DNA of 20,403 nt from an uncultured Ignavibacteriota bacterium (GCA_937915485.1 CALGII010000095.1:1-20403), one strand, 5' to 3'; positions 7,261 through 16,040 are shown, counted from the stretch's first letter. Program-made: numbers and translations. Notes: generated by a model from the sequence alone, not told the origin.

Positions 7261-8955
7261 ATGGATATACAAAATAAGAAAGTTCTGATTCTCGGCGGCT
7301 GGGGCCTCGTTGGCTCGGCCATAGCAAGGAGAATAATGGAAGGGAAACCGAAACAGGTTATCCTTACGTCATTGCTGAAACGGGAAGCGGAAGATGCTTG
7401 CAAGGAGTTGAACAAGGAATTCAAGAAGAAAAACACGTTTGTCCCCGCGTGGGGAAATATTTTCGTCAGAAGCGAGTTCAAGGATGCTGACAGGAATGTT
7501 TACATGAATGACGCGAAAAAGCGCGCCGTGATTATAAACGACATCGTGAACGAACTCGATGACAAGATACTTAAGACATCCACACTTTACGGCCTTATAG
7601 GAAAGCACAGGCCGGATATAATTATTGACTGCATAAACACGGCAACGGCAATAGCGTACCAGAATATATACAAGTCATATTACGATGTTCTTAAAGCGGC
7701 AAACGGAAAAGAAAGAAACTTCGACAAACTGAAGGAAGAGTCCGAAAAAATGATATGTTCATCATACGTTCCGCAGTTAATCCGCCACGTGCAATTGCTT
7801 TACAATTCGATGCTGAAATTCGGCACGAAGTTTTACTTTAAAGTAGGCACGAGCGGTACCGGAGGAATGGGACTCAACATACCGTTCACGCACAGCGAGG
7901 AAAAACCTTCAAGGGTGCTTCTCAGCAAGTCATCGGTCGCGGGCGCGCAAACGCTCCTTCTTTTCCTTATGGCAAGAACACCCGAAGGACCGAAGATTAA
8001 GGAAATAAAACCCACTGCATCGATAGCGTGGAAGAAAATTGTTTACGGTGAAGTCAAGAGGAAGAACAAACCAATAGCAATTTTCGACATCGATTTCAAG
8101 AAAGCCGAAAACCTCAAGAGCGAATTCACTGCTCGTGAGGAAAAGGAATTCAGGAAAAAAGGCACGATGAAGACCGTTTACATAGACACGGGCGAAAACG
8201 GAATATTCTCTCGGGGCGAGTTTGAAGCCATCACGACCAACGGGCAGATGGAATTCGTAACACCCGAGGAAATCGCGGAAAATATTTACAGGGAACTGAC
8301 CGGCGGAAACACGGGCAACGACATAATCAGCGCGCTTGATTCTTCGGCTATGGAGCCTTCTTACAGAGCGGGCTTCCTGCAGCACAGGGCTGTCGAAAAA
8401 ATCAAGCAACTCGAAAAGAAGAACGGAACCCATTCCGTAGCGTTTGAAATGCTCGGTCCTCCGAGACTGTCGAAACTTCTTTACGAGGCTCACTTGCTCA
8501 GATTGATTTACGGCAATTTCAGGTCTTTCATCAAAGATAATCCGAAGTCCTGCGGCAGAAAAGTTACGGAACTTATTAAGAGGAATTCCTCTTTAAGGAA
8601 TGAGATAGTGTCTATCGGAATACCGATACTTCTTCCCGACGGGAAGAAAGTTCTGCGGGGACCCGATATGAAGATTCCTGCTCTTTCCGCGGGCGAAACC
8701 CTGAAACTTGACAGGAAGAAAATTGAAAAATGGACCCGCGACTGCTGGGTTGACCTGCGCGAAAGCAACTGGAAAGACTGGAAGAAGAGATTCGAGAATA
8801 TTATCAGGGACACGGAAAAGAACTTCGACGGAACATTCAGTTCGAAAGTCACTTTCGACCATAATTACTGGAGCAACTTCAACGAGATAAATATCGGCAA
8901 GATAGTCGGCTGGATATTTATTAACGAAGAACAGGGGCTCAGAATGAAAGGCTGA
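7261..8955 (+). CDS. Rossmann-fold (SDR/epimerase-like) protein of unknown function, 564 residues
   Basis: Begins with a dinucleotide-binding loop, GGWGLVG at residues 12-18, right after the first beta strand (KKVLIL), as in the extended short-chain dehydrogenase/epimerase superfamily. Further Rossmann features are the RPDIIIDCINTATA segment (117-130) and KVGTSGTGGMG (194-204), followed by FTHSEEKPSR (209-218). A possible active-site lysine is in LLSKSSVAGAQ (Lys223). A classical YxxxK pair is not obvious. Residues after about 260 do not resemble a known domain; the end is rich in Trp, Lys and Asp. No signal peptide or membrane helix, so probably cytoplasmic. At 564 residues it is about twice the usual SDR length. 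It follows the HNH gene by 31 bases and ends at the hairpin at 8984. The substrate cannot be deduced. Confidence 0.85.
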   Translation: MDIQNKKVLILGGWGLVGSAIARRIMEGKPKQVILTSLLKREAEDACKELNKEFKKKNTFVPAWGNIFVRSEFKDADRNVYMNDAKKRAVIINDIVNELDDKILKTSTLYGLIGKHRPDIIIDCINTATAIAYQNIYKSYYDVLKAANGKERNFDKLKEESEKMICSSYVPQLIRHVQLLYNSMLKFGTKFYFKVGTSGTGGMGLNIPFTHSEEKPSRVLLSKSSVAGAQTLLLFLMARTPEGPKIKEIKPTASIAWKKIVYGEVKRKNKPIAIFDIDFKKAENLKSEFTAREEKEFRKKGTMKTVYIDTGENGIFSRGEFEAITTNGQMEFVTPEEIAENIYRELTGGNTGNDIISALDSSAMEPSYRAGFLQHRAVEKIKQLEKKNGTHSVAFEMLGPPRLSKLLYEAHLLRLIYGNFRSFIKDNPKSCGRKVTELIKRNSSLRNEIVSIGIPILLPDGKKVLRGPDMKIPALSAGETLKLDRKKIEKWTRDCWVDLRESNWKDWKKRFENIIRDTEKNFDGTFSSKVTFDHNYWSNFNEINIGKIVGWIFINEEQGLRMKG

Positions 8956-8983
8956 TAAGATACATTTTAAGAAAACAGAAATT

Positions 8984-9013
8984 CTGCATCCTCCGCGCGG
9001 GCGGGGGATGCAG
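8984..9013 (+). terminator. Strong GC-rich hairpin, probable terminator
   Basis: CTGCATCCTCCGC (8984-8996) pairs with GCGGGGGATGCAG (9001-9013) around a GCGG loop: 13 pairs with a single T-G wobble. Only TTT follows, so the T tract is short. Its place 28 bases after one gene and 42 before the next favours termination over an attenuator role. Confidence 0.6.
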
Positions 9014-9055
9014 TTTGAAGTTAAAAGGGCTTAATAAAAAAATAATAATAATTAA

Positions 9056-10609
9056 TTGAAGCATATTCTTAGCATACTGATTTTTCTTCCGATCGCGCTT
9101 GCTATTCCGGCGTACTTCTTCGGAAGAAAGAATGAAAAACTGATAAAGGTCTATACGCTTATCGCGTCTCTTTTAACTTTCGGCTTATCGGTCTATTTAT
9201 ATTTTATATTCAGTCCCGATACCGGCGAATTTCAATTCGTCGAAAAAGCGATGTGGATAAAACTGATTAATGCGCAGTACTTCGTGGGTATTGACGGCAT
9301 ATCGCTCTTGTTGATACTTCTCAGTACTCTAATTTTCCCCGTGTCAATAATCGCGTCGTGGAATACGGTGAAGACGCGGGTGAAAGAGTTTTACATACTC
9401 CTGCTCGTGCTTGAAGGCGCTCTCATCGGAGTCTTCTGCGCTTTAGACCTTGTGCTGTTTTATGTGTTCTGGGAGTTCATACTCATTCCGATGTATTTCC
9501 TTATAGGAATCTGGGGCGGCGAAGAAAGAATATATGCTGCCGTTAAGTTCTTCCTGTACACGATGTTTGGCAGCGTGCTGCTTCTTATAGGCATTATCTG
9601 GCTTGCAATGATTAATCAGACCTACACGGGAGCGATTACATTCGACATAACACAAATCACGGTGAACTCTGTTTACATCCCTCCCGACAGGCAGTTGTTC
9701 CTATTCATACTTTTTACTCTGGGATTTTTAATAAAAGTGCCCTTGTTCCCGTTCCACACGTGGCTGCCTGACGCTCACGTTCAGGCTCCGACAGCGGGCA
9801 GTGTAATTCTTGCAGCTCTTCTCCTAAAAATGGGTACTTACGGCATTCTAAGATTTTCGATGGGGCTTTTTCCTGTCGCGTTCATTAAGGCGACTCCGTA
9901 CATTGCGGTGCTCGCCGTCATAGGAATAATTTACGGCGCGCTGCTTTCTATAGTGCAGAAAGATATGAAAAAACTCGTTGCCTATTCGTCCGTGAGCCAT
10001 CTCGGTTTCATAGTGCTCGGCATGTTCGCCTTGACGCAGGAGGCTATGCAGGGAGCGGTGATTCAGATGATAAATCACGGACTCTCAACGGGCGCTCTTT
10101 TTCTTATAGTCGGGATGCTCTATGAAAGAAGGCATACGAAGGAGATTTCACGATTCGGCGGCGTTAGAAAAGTAATGCCCGTGTTCGCGGGTTTGTTCCT
10201 GCTTGTGAGTCTTTCATCCATCGGGCTTCCCGGGCTTAACGGGTTCATAGGTGAGTTTCTTATTCTCGCGGGTTCATTCGGCTCGTTCAATCTCGGCACG
10301 TACTGGTATACGATTTTATCAACAACGGCGGTAATACTGTCAGCCGTGTATCTTTTATGGCTCTATCAGCGTGTAATGCTGGGTCCGCTTGATAAGGAAG
10401 AAAACAAGACGCTCAAAGACATCGACAGATATGAAATGGCTTCGCTGCTTCCACTAATTGTTTTCATAATCTGGATAGGAGTTTATCCGAACTCTTTTTT
10501 AAGAATTACGGATAAGAGTGTCAAGAAAGTCCTGATGAATTTTGATAACGCTAAGGTGAAAATGATGAAAGAAATGGAATTCAAGAAAACAGAGGATCCG
10601 CTTCGTTGA
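9056..10609 (+). CDS. nuoM: NADH-quinone oxidoreductase subunit M-like proton channel subunit
   Basis: A 517-residue integral membrane protein with about 14 hydrophobic segments, of the NuoM/MrpD proton antiporter-like family (Proton_antipo_M). In complex I it forms one of the proton channels of the membrane arm. The key residues are present: Glu140 in FYVFWEFILIPMY, Lys227 in LGFLIKVPLFPFHTWLPDAH, Lys258 in AALLLKMG, His324-325 region VSHLGF, and Glu400 in LNGFIGEF. These correspond to the essential Glu, Lys, Lys and Glu of Escherichia coli NuoM. The start is TTG at 9056; no ATG fits. No other nuo gene is in the window; instead the stop overlaps the start of an ion antiporter. So it may be a scattered complex I subunit or part of a separate ion-moving pair. 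The similarity is closer to NuoM than to MrpD as far as I can judge by eye. Confidence 0.9.
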   Translation: MKHILSILIFLPIALAIPAYFFGRKNEKLIKVYTLIASLLTFGLSVYLYFIFSPDTGEFQFVEKAMWIKLINAQYFVGIDGISLLLILLSTLIFPVSIIASWNTVKTRVKEFYILLLVLEGALIGVFCALDLVLFYVFWEFILIPMYFLIGIWGGEERIYAAVKFFLYTMFGSVLLLIGIIWLAMINQTYTGAITFDITQITVNSVYIPPDRQLFLFILFTLGFLIKVPLFPFHTWLPDAHVQAPTAGSVILAALLLKMGTYGILRFSMGLFPVAFIKATPYIAVLAVIGIIYGALLSIVQKDMKKLVAYSSVSHLGFIVLGMFALTQEAMQGAVIQMINHGLSTGALFLIVGMLYERRHTKEISRFGGVRKVMPVFAGLFLLVSLSSIGLPGLNGFIGEFLILAGSFGSFNLGTYWYTILSTTAVILSAVYLLWLYQRVMLGPLDKEENKTLKDIDRYEMASLLPLIVFIIWIGVYPNSFLRITDKSVKKVLMNFDNAKVKMMKEMEFKKTEDPLR

Positions 10610-11868
10610 TTCAGGATAAACTAATCATCTTACCTTTCGTCATTCTGCTGCTGTCACTGGCATTGTTTCCTGTAGTATATCCGAAATGGTGGCACAGGAA
10701 TTATCCGAAATTGTCAATTTCTCTTGCAGTAATAGTCATCATATACTATCTGTTTTCGACAGACGGAATTCCGAAACTTACTCACGCGATAGAGGATTAT
10801 ATAAGTTTTATCGCTCTGCTTTTCAGCCTGTTCGTGGTTTCCGGCGGCATATACATAAAAACGAGAGGTAAATCGACTCCGTTCAGGAATGTAATTCTCC
10901 TTGCCATCGGTTCGGCGATATCAAACCTCTTCGGCACGACGGGCGCGTCAATGCTTCTTATAAGGCCTTACCTTGAATCGAACAAATACAGGATAAGACC
11001 TTTTCACGTGATATTTTTTATTTTTCTGATTGGAAATATCGGCGGTTCTCTTACTCCGATTGGCGATCCTCCGCTTCTTCTCGGATTCATAAAGGGCGTT
11101 CCTTTCTTCTGGGTCTTCGAACATCTCATAATTGTCTGGCTTTTCACTATAGCGGCGCTGATGCTGGTTTTCTGGGTATTCGATTTTATAAATTACAAAA
11201 AAGTCAGTTCATCGCTGCAGCACGATATTGACGAGGAGGGAGAAAAGGTCAGGGTACGCGGATATAAAAACTTGTTCCTGCTTATAATCATAATCGGAGC
11301 CGTTCTTCTCAGAGAACCGAAATTCCTGAGAGAAATAATAATGCTCGCGACGGCTATAGTGTCGTACAAGACAACATCGAAAGAGATTCACGAAAGGAAT
11401 CATTTTAATTTCGAACCGATTAAAGAAGTGGCGTATCTGTTTTTCGGAATCTTCGTAACAATGATTCCCGCCCTGACGTATATGTCAGAGAACTCGAAGG
11501 CGCTGGGGCTCGATAACCTGAACAGTGTTTTCTGGTACAGCGGGATACTTACGAGTTTTCTTGACAACGCTCCGACATACATGAATTTTCTGACGGGTTC
11601 GATGGGCACTTACGGATTGCTTATAAACAGCGCTCAGGACGTGCTTAAATTCAGCGCCGAATATCCCGAATTTCTAAAAACTATTTCTATTTCTTCGGTT
11701 TTCTTCGGAGCGATGACTTATATCGGCAATGCTCCGAATTTTATGATAAAGACTATTGCGGAGCATAAAGGCGTTAAAATGCCGGGATTTTTCGAGTATA
11801 TGTACAAGTACTCCCTGATTATTCTTCTGCCTTTATTTTTCTTTGTATGGGTGATATTCATAAAATAA
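10606..11868 (+). CDS. Sodium/proton antiporter-like permease (NhaD/ArsB ion transporter superfamily)
   Basis: A 420-residue membrane protein with about 11-12 hydrophobic segments. Motifs typical of the NhaD/CitM/ArsB group are GTTGASMLLIRPYLE (110-124), GNIGGSLTPIGDPPLLLGF (143-161), the near-symmetrical SFLDNAPTYMNFL (317-329), and IGNAPNFMIK (373-382). Family members exchange Na+ or Li+ for protons, and some move dicarboxylates or arsenite; the GDPP and DNAP signatures favour the Na+/H+ type. The start is TTG at 10606, which overlaps the TGA stop of the upstream NuoM-like gene as TTGA, a sign of tight translational coupling. The next gene begins 61 bases after the stop. Substrate specificity is inferred from motifs only. 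Confidence 0.86.
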   Translation: MIQDKLIILPFVILLLSLALFPVVYPKWWHRNYPKLSISLAVIVIIYYLFSTDGIPKLTHAIEDYISFIALLFSLFVVSGGIYIKTRGKSTPFRNVILLAIGSAISNLFGTTGASMLLIRPYLESNKYRIRPFHVIFFIFLIGNIGGSLTPIGDPPLLLGFIKGVPFFWVFEHLIIVWLFTIAALMLVFWVFDFINYKKVSSSLQHDIDEEGEKVRVRGYKNLFLLIIIIGAVLLREPKFLREIIMLATAIVSYKTTSKEIHERNHFNFEPIKEVAYLFFGIFVTMIPALTYMSENSKALGLDNLNSVFWYSGILTSFLDNAPTYMNFLTGSMGTYGLLINSAQDVLKFSAEYPEFLKTISISSVFFGAMTYIGNAPNFMIKTIAEHKGVKMPGFFEYMYKYSLIILLPLFFFVWVIFIK

Positions 11869-11878
11869 AACAGTCGAT

Positions 11879-11893
11879 AATTAGGAACTAATT
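11879..11893 (+). terminator. Weak hairpin after the antiporter gene
   Basis: AATTAG and CTAATT form a six-pair stem around a GAA loop, 11 bases after the stop. A T-rich stretch follows (11891-11904, interrupted). The stem is short and AT-rich, so termination may be partial and transcription may continue into the protease gene. Confidence 0.3.
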
Positions 11894-11929
11894 TACTATT
11901 TTTATGTATATAATTATAAATGACAGGTC

Positions 11930-13528
11930 ATGAGAAATAAAAAGTTATTTATTCCGATATTTATTGTCGTGATAATTCTCAGCGTGATTGCTGGAATGAA
12001 GATACAAAATGCCGTTTCGGATGATAAGGTTGACGAGCAGGTTCGCAAGTTCAGAGAGGTGCTTAATTTAACGTCGAGATATTACGTCGATAACATCGAT
12101 ACACAGAAACTTACGGAATCGGCGATAAAAGGAATGCTGGAGGAACTGGACCCGCATTCGATATATATAAGTTCTGACCAGTTAAAAAGAGTCAACGAGG
12201 AATTTCAGGGGAGTTTTGAAGGAATAGGCGTTGAGTTCGACGTAATAAACGACACGCTTACTGTGGTTTCGCCGATAAGCGGCGGTCCATCGGAGAAACT
12301 CGGAATTCTCGCGGGCGATAAAATAGTAAAGATTGACGGCGCGTCGTGCGTTAAAATATCGCGCGAAGACGTGCCGAAGAAACTCCGCGGTCCGAAAGGA
12401 ACGGAAGTCAGGCTTTCAATAGTCAGATACGGTCTCAGCGACCTGCTCGAATTCAAGGTAACGAGGGATAAGATACCTATTTACAGCGTTGACGCGTCTT
12501 TCATGTTCGATAACGAAATCGGCTACGTAAAGGTGTCAAGGTTCGCGGCTACGACATACGACGAGTTCATGCAGTCGATGATAAAACTTAAGGGGCAGGG
12601 AATGAAGAAGGTAATACTCGACCTTCGAAGCAACCCGGGCGGATACCTTGAGCAGGCATTCAGAATGGCGAGCGAATTTCTCCCCGCGGGAAAAAAGATA
12701 GTTTACACTAAGAGCAGGATAAAAGAGTTCGAAGAGAATTATAATTCTTCGGGCGGCTCATTCTCCGACATTCCGCTCGTTCTTCTCGTTAACGAAGGCT
12801 CCGCTTCCGCGAGCGAAATCGTCGCGGGCGCGATACAGGATTGGGACAGGGGAATAATTGTCGGCGAAACGACATTCGGGAAAGGTCTCGTGCAAAGGCA
12901 GTTTGACCTGAGCGACGGCTCCGCTCTCAGAGTCACGACCGCAAGGTATTATACTCCGTCAGGAAGGACAATACAGAAACCCTACGAAGGCGGCAAGTAC
13001 AAGGACGCGATGAAACTCGACACGCTTGAAGGCGATAATTTCTCTCACGATAAGGACACGAAAGATACGACGAGACCCGTCTTCAAGACTTTCGGCGGAA
13101 GGACAGTATTCGGAGGAGGCGGAATTACACCCGATTACTTCCAGAAACTCGACACTCTTACAACTTATACCGTGCAGTTAAGAAGACTGAATGTCATTTA
13201 TGAGTTTACCGAGAAATACATGGCTTCAAACAGGAAAGAAATCGAGTCGAAATACACGAATTATCTCGAATTCAAGAACGGTTTCCACATCTCTCAGGAT
13301 ATGCTTGACGGACTCCTGGATCTTGCAAAGTCTAAAGGTGTGGAATTAAACAGAGATTCTTTCGAAAAGGACAGGGAATTTCTTGTAACATCCCTCAAGG
13401 CGCAGATTGCAAGAGACATATGGGGTAATGAAGGGTATTACGCGCTCTTTATGTATTCCGACGAGCAGGTTACTAAAGCGGTAAGCCTTTTTGAATTCGC
13501 TGTCAAACTGGTAAAGGGCAGTAATTAA
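11930..13528 (+). CDS. ctpA: S41 family C-terminal processing peptidase (CtpA/Prc type)
   Basis: A 532-residue serine protease anchored in or exported across the inner membrane by one N-terminal hydrophobic segment (residues 6-24). A PDZ domain spans about 95-175 (GVEFDVINDTLTVVSPISGG onward) and presents C-terminal tails of substrates. The protease core has DLRSNPGG (231-238), the nucleophile segment NEGSASASEIVAG (288-300) and GETTFGKGLVQ (312-322). By alignment to Escherichia coli Prc (Ser430, Asp441, Lys455) the catalytic residues would be Ser293 and Lys318, with Asp304. The region after about 420 is a helical extension of unknown role. ATG at 11930. It processes or degrades periplasmic proteins, and it sits directly ahead of two periplasmic protein genes, DUF3108 and LolA. 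Confidence 0.93.
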   Translation: MRNKKLFIPIFIVVIILSVIAGMKIQNAVSDDKVDEQVRKFREVLNLTSRYYVDNIDTQKLTESAIKGMLEELDPHSIYISSDQLKRVNEEFQGSFEGIGVEFDVINDTLTVVSPISGGPSEKLGILAGDKIVKIDGASCVKISREDVPKKLRGPKGTEVRLSIVRYGLSDLLEFKVTRDKIPIYSVDASFMFDNEIGYVKVSRFAATTYDEFMQSMIKLKGQGMKKVILDLRSNPGGYLEQAFRMASEFLPAGKKIVYTKSRIKEFEENYNSSGGSFSDIPLVLLVNEGSASASEIVAGAIQDWDRGIIVGETTFGKGLVQRQFDLSDGSALRVTTARYYTPSGRTIQKPYEGGKYKDAMKLDTLEGDNFSHDKDTKDTTRPVFKTFGGRTVFGGGGITPDYFQKLDTLTTYTVQLRRLNVIYEFTEKYMASNRKEIESKYTNYLEFKNGFHISQDMLDGLLDLAKSKGVELNRDSFEKDREFLVTSLKAQIARDIWGNEGYYALFMYSDEQVTKAVSLFEFAVKLVKGSN

Positions 13529-13537
13529 TATTAGGTT

Positions 13538-14332
13538 TTGAAAAGAGCCATAGGCATATTATGTTTCTTCGTGTTCGTATCGGGCGCGTTCTCTCAGGAC
13601 AAAATAGTAGAGGTCGGGGAAGAACTTAACTATTCCGTATATTACGGATTTATCAAACTCGGCGAAGTCAAGTTTAAAGTGACGGGCAAGAACAAGGAAG
13701 GAAAAAACGAATTAATCACCGCGACGGCGTCGATAAAGAGTTTTGACGCCATACCGATGATAAACATAAATTATATTTTCGAATCGATAATGCTGACGGA
13801 AAAGAACGAAGTCCGTTCGGCAAAATTCACGGCGACGGAGTTCAAGGAAAAATCAATCACGAATATTTATTATACATTTGATTACGATAACGACGAGATT
13901 AAGACTCTCAAGGAAGTCGACGGGAAATCAGGCGCCGAGCAGGTAATAAACATAGAGAACAAGAAGAAATACCAGGACGGGCTGTCCCTGCTTTACAACG
14001 CGCGCCTACAGTCAAAATCGGACAAGACTAATCAGCGGTTCAACGTCCCGGTATATATAAACGAAAAGGAATCATCTGTAAGATATTCTTTTTCGAGCAA
14101 GCCAGAGGAGGTTGAAATTGACCTTGAAGATTACGGAATCAGATGCGTAAGGGTCGCGGGAGTCGCTGATTTTGTGGGTGTTTTCGGGCTGACGGGAGAG
14201 TTCGGAGGCTGGTTTTCGGATGACGATTACAGGGTTCCGATTAAAGCGAAGTTCAACGTTACGATCGGGAGCATAACTCTTGAACTTGCCTCATACAAGA
14301 AGAAAAACTGGAAAGCGCCGGTTTATAAATAA
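13538..14332 (+). CDS. DUF3108 domain periplasmic protein
   Basis: A 264-residue exported protein. A signal peptide covers about residues 1-19 (MKRAIGILCFFVFVSGAFSQ), without a lipobox cysteine, so it is likely periplasmic. The start of the mature part, EELNYSVYYGFIKLGEVKF, is the hallmark of DUF3108 proteins, which are predicted beta-rich and resemble LolA/LolB-like or Spy-like lipid-facing folds. The later GVADFVGVFGLTGEFGGWFSDDDYRVPIKAKF segment is also characteristic. The molecular function is unknown. The start is TTG at 13538, nine bases after the protease stop, so the two are surely co-transcribed. Together with LolA downstream it suggests an envelope lipid or lipoprotein task, which is inference from context. 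Confidence 0.85.
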   Translation: MKRAIGILCFFVFVSGAFSQDKIVEVGEELNYSVYYGFIKLGEVKFKVTGKNKEGKNELITATASIKSFDAIPMININYIFESIMLTEKNEVRSAKFTATEFKEKSITNIYYTFDYDNDEIKTLKEVDGKSGAEQVINIENKKKYQDGLSLLYNARLQSKSDKTNQRFNVPVYINEKESSVRYSFSSKPEEVEIDLEDYGIRCVRVAGVADFVGVFGLTGEFGGWFSDDDYRVPIKAKFNVTIGSITLELASYKKKNWKAPVYK

Positions 14333-14390
14333 GTAAATTGAATAATTACCCCTCTTTGAGTAAATTACTATCTTAAAATCTTAATAATTT

Positions 14391-15017
14391 ATGAGAAAAT
14401 ATTTTATATTTGCCGTATTATTTATCCTTACCGCTTATTGTAATTCATATTCGCAGGATGCGCAGGAAATTATAAAGAAAGTTCAATCCAACTATAACGG
14501 AATAAAAGACGCGAAGGCGAGTTTTTCTCACAGCGTGAAATATTCGTCCGGTAAATCTCAGTCGGAATCGGGTACGATTTACATTCAGAAAGAGAACAAG
14601 TACAGGATAGAAACCAAAGGCCAGATAGTCCTGACGGACGGCGTTACATCCTGGTCATACTCCTCGAAAAAGAAACAGGTAATAATCGACAATTACAAGA
14701 ACGACGGGAATACGTTTTCCCCGAACAAGTACCTGTTCAGTTATCCCGAGAATTTTTATTCGGACCTGGAAGGCTCCGAAGATGTATCGGGAGTTGATTG
14801 CTACCTGCTGAAACTTTCCCCGAGGAGCAAGGGGAACGTGAAATCAGCCAAGATTTGGGTCGATAAGAACGATAACCTGATAAGAAAAATTCATATCGTG
14901 TCATCCGAATCTACGGACACATATCTGCTTAAAAAGATTTCGTTGGATATGGGAATAAGTTCATCGAAATTCACTTTTTCTCCCCCGTCAGATGTAGAAG
15001 TGATCGATTTAAGATAA
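14391..15017 (+). CDS. lolA: Outer membrane lipoprotein carrier protein LolA
   Basis: A 208-residue periplasmic chaperone. LolA accepts lipoproteins from the LolCDE transporter and carries them across the periplasm to the outer membrane. Evidence: a signal peptide (residues 1-22, ending SYSQ) with no lipobox; the typical opening AQEIIKKVQSNYNGIKDAKASFSHSV; a QKENKYRIET strand; the VLTDGVTSWSYSSKKKQVII segment; and the C-terminal pattern KIWVDKNDNLIRKI then SLDMGISSSKFTFSPP with the expected FTFxPPxxVEV ending. Length matches the family. No LolB or LolCDE genes are nearby; LolB is generally missing in Bacteroidota. It starts 58 bases after DUF3108 and its stop is six bases before the flippase-like gene. 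Confidence 0.92.
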   Translation: MRKYFIFAVLFILTAYCNSYSQDAQEIIKKVQSNYNGIKDAKASFSHSVKYSSGKSQSESGTIYIQKENKYRIETKGQIVLTDGVTSWSYSSKKKQVIIDNYKNDGNTFSPNKYLFSYPENFYSDLEGSEDVSGVDCYLLKLSPRSKGNVKSAKIWVDKNDNLIRKIHIVSSESTDTYLLKKISLDMGISSSKFTFSPPSDVEVIDLR

Positions 15018-15023
15018 TATTAT

Positions 15024-16040
15024 TTGGGTAATACTTATAAGAAAATAATAAAATTCACTGTGCTCTCCGCAGTGCTCGTATTTTTTATATACCTTGCTTT
15101 CAAGGATATTGATTTCGGGCTTTTGTATGAGGAACTTCTGAAAACAAAATATCTGTATGCGCTGACAGGTATGGTAATCGGCACGTTTATCGGAAGTTAC
15201 ATACGCGCTTTGAGGTGGAGGTATCTTCTTGACCCGCTGAAAAAGAACATACCGATGTCCAGCCTTTTTTCACCCGTAATGATAGGCTATATGATGAACG
15301 CGATAATTCCGAGAGGCGGAGAAGTAGCCAGACCCGTTATTACCGCGCAGAAGGAAAAAATTTCCAGAGCATCGGCGTTCGGCACGATTCTAGTGGAAAG
15401 AATATTCGACATGCTCTCAATGTTCGTGATGTTCGGATTTTGTCTTTTCTTCTTCAGGCAGAAAATATCGGAGGCATTTTATCCTTACGACATCGAAATG
15501 ATATCACTATACAGTTCGCTGGTAATACTCGCATTCGTGCTCGTCATAGTTCTGATGCTTTTCAACCTTAAGAAGACGGAAATAATAGTCGAGAAGATTA
15601 CAAAAAAAATACTTCCATCGAAATATCAGGAAAGCATTCACAAGATATTCATCTCGATAATAAACGGATTCCTTTTCATCAAGCACCCGAAATCATACTT
15701 CAAAATTTTTATAACAACCGCATTAATATGGATATGTTACGTAATATCATCTTATCTGTCCTTCTTTGCCTTCGATATTAATCTTAGTTTCCTTGACGCC
15801 AATCTCTTAGTCGTTTTATCTTCGTTCGCGATGACGCTTCCGCTTCCGGGAAATTCGGCGGGTTCGTATTATCTGTTCATTAAGACTGCGTTGGTCAGCA
15901 TATATAGTATCAACCCTGAAGTGGCAATCGGATACGCGATTGTGACTCATCTTCTCAATGCACTCGGACTACTGGTCGCGGGCTTCTACTATTCAATTAA
16001 GGAAAATTACAAATTCAGCGTCGGTCTGAAATCCGAATAA
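15024..16040 (+). CDS. Flippase-like/lysylphosphatidylglycerol synthase transmembrane family protein (UPF0104)
   Basis: A 338-residue integral membrane protein with about eight hydrophobic segments. It matches the membrane region shared with the flippase half of MprF (TIGR00374-like, UPF0104). Signatures are RALRWRYLLDP (61-71), NAIIPRGGEVARP (92-104) and TILVERIFDM (121-130), then a small Ser/Gly-rich LPLPGNSAGSYY segment near residue 275. No cytoplasmic aminoacyl-transferase domain is attached, so it is not a complete MprF. Members are thought to move or scan lipid-linked molecules across the inner membrane, but most are uncharacterised. The TTG start at 15024 lies six bases after lolA. A second, downstream start is unlikely because the first membrane helix begins at once. 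Confidence 0.87.
   Translation: MGNTYKKIIKFTVLSAVLVFFIYLAFKDIDFGLLYEELLKTKYLYALTGMVIGTFIGSYIRALRWRYLLDPLKKNIPMSSLFSPVMIGYMMNAIIPRGGEVARPVITAQKEKISRASAFGTILVERIFDMLSMFVMFGFCLFFFRQKISEAFYPYDIEMISLYSSLVILAFVLVIVLMLFNLKKTEIIVEKITKKILPSKYQESIHKIFISIINGFLFIKHPKSYFKIFITTALIWICYVISSYLSFFAFDINLSFLDANLLVVLSSFAMTLPLPGNSAGSYYLFIKTALVSIYSINPEVAIGYAIVTHLLNALGLLVAGFYYSIKENYKFSVGLKSE

Noticed and set aside
7930..8493. A 187-codon - strand frame inside the Rossmann protein gene
   Set aside because: Antisense shadow of a well-supported gene with no family features or upstream signals.
15024..16040. MprF (lysylphosphatidylglycerol synthase) as a gene name
   Set aside because: Only the membrane flippase-like part is present; the aminoacyl-transferase domain that defines MprF is missing.
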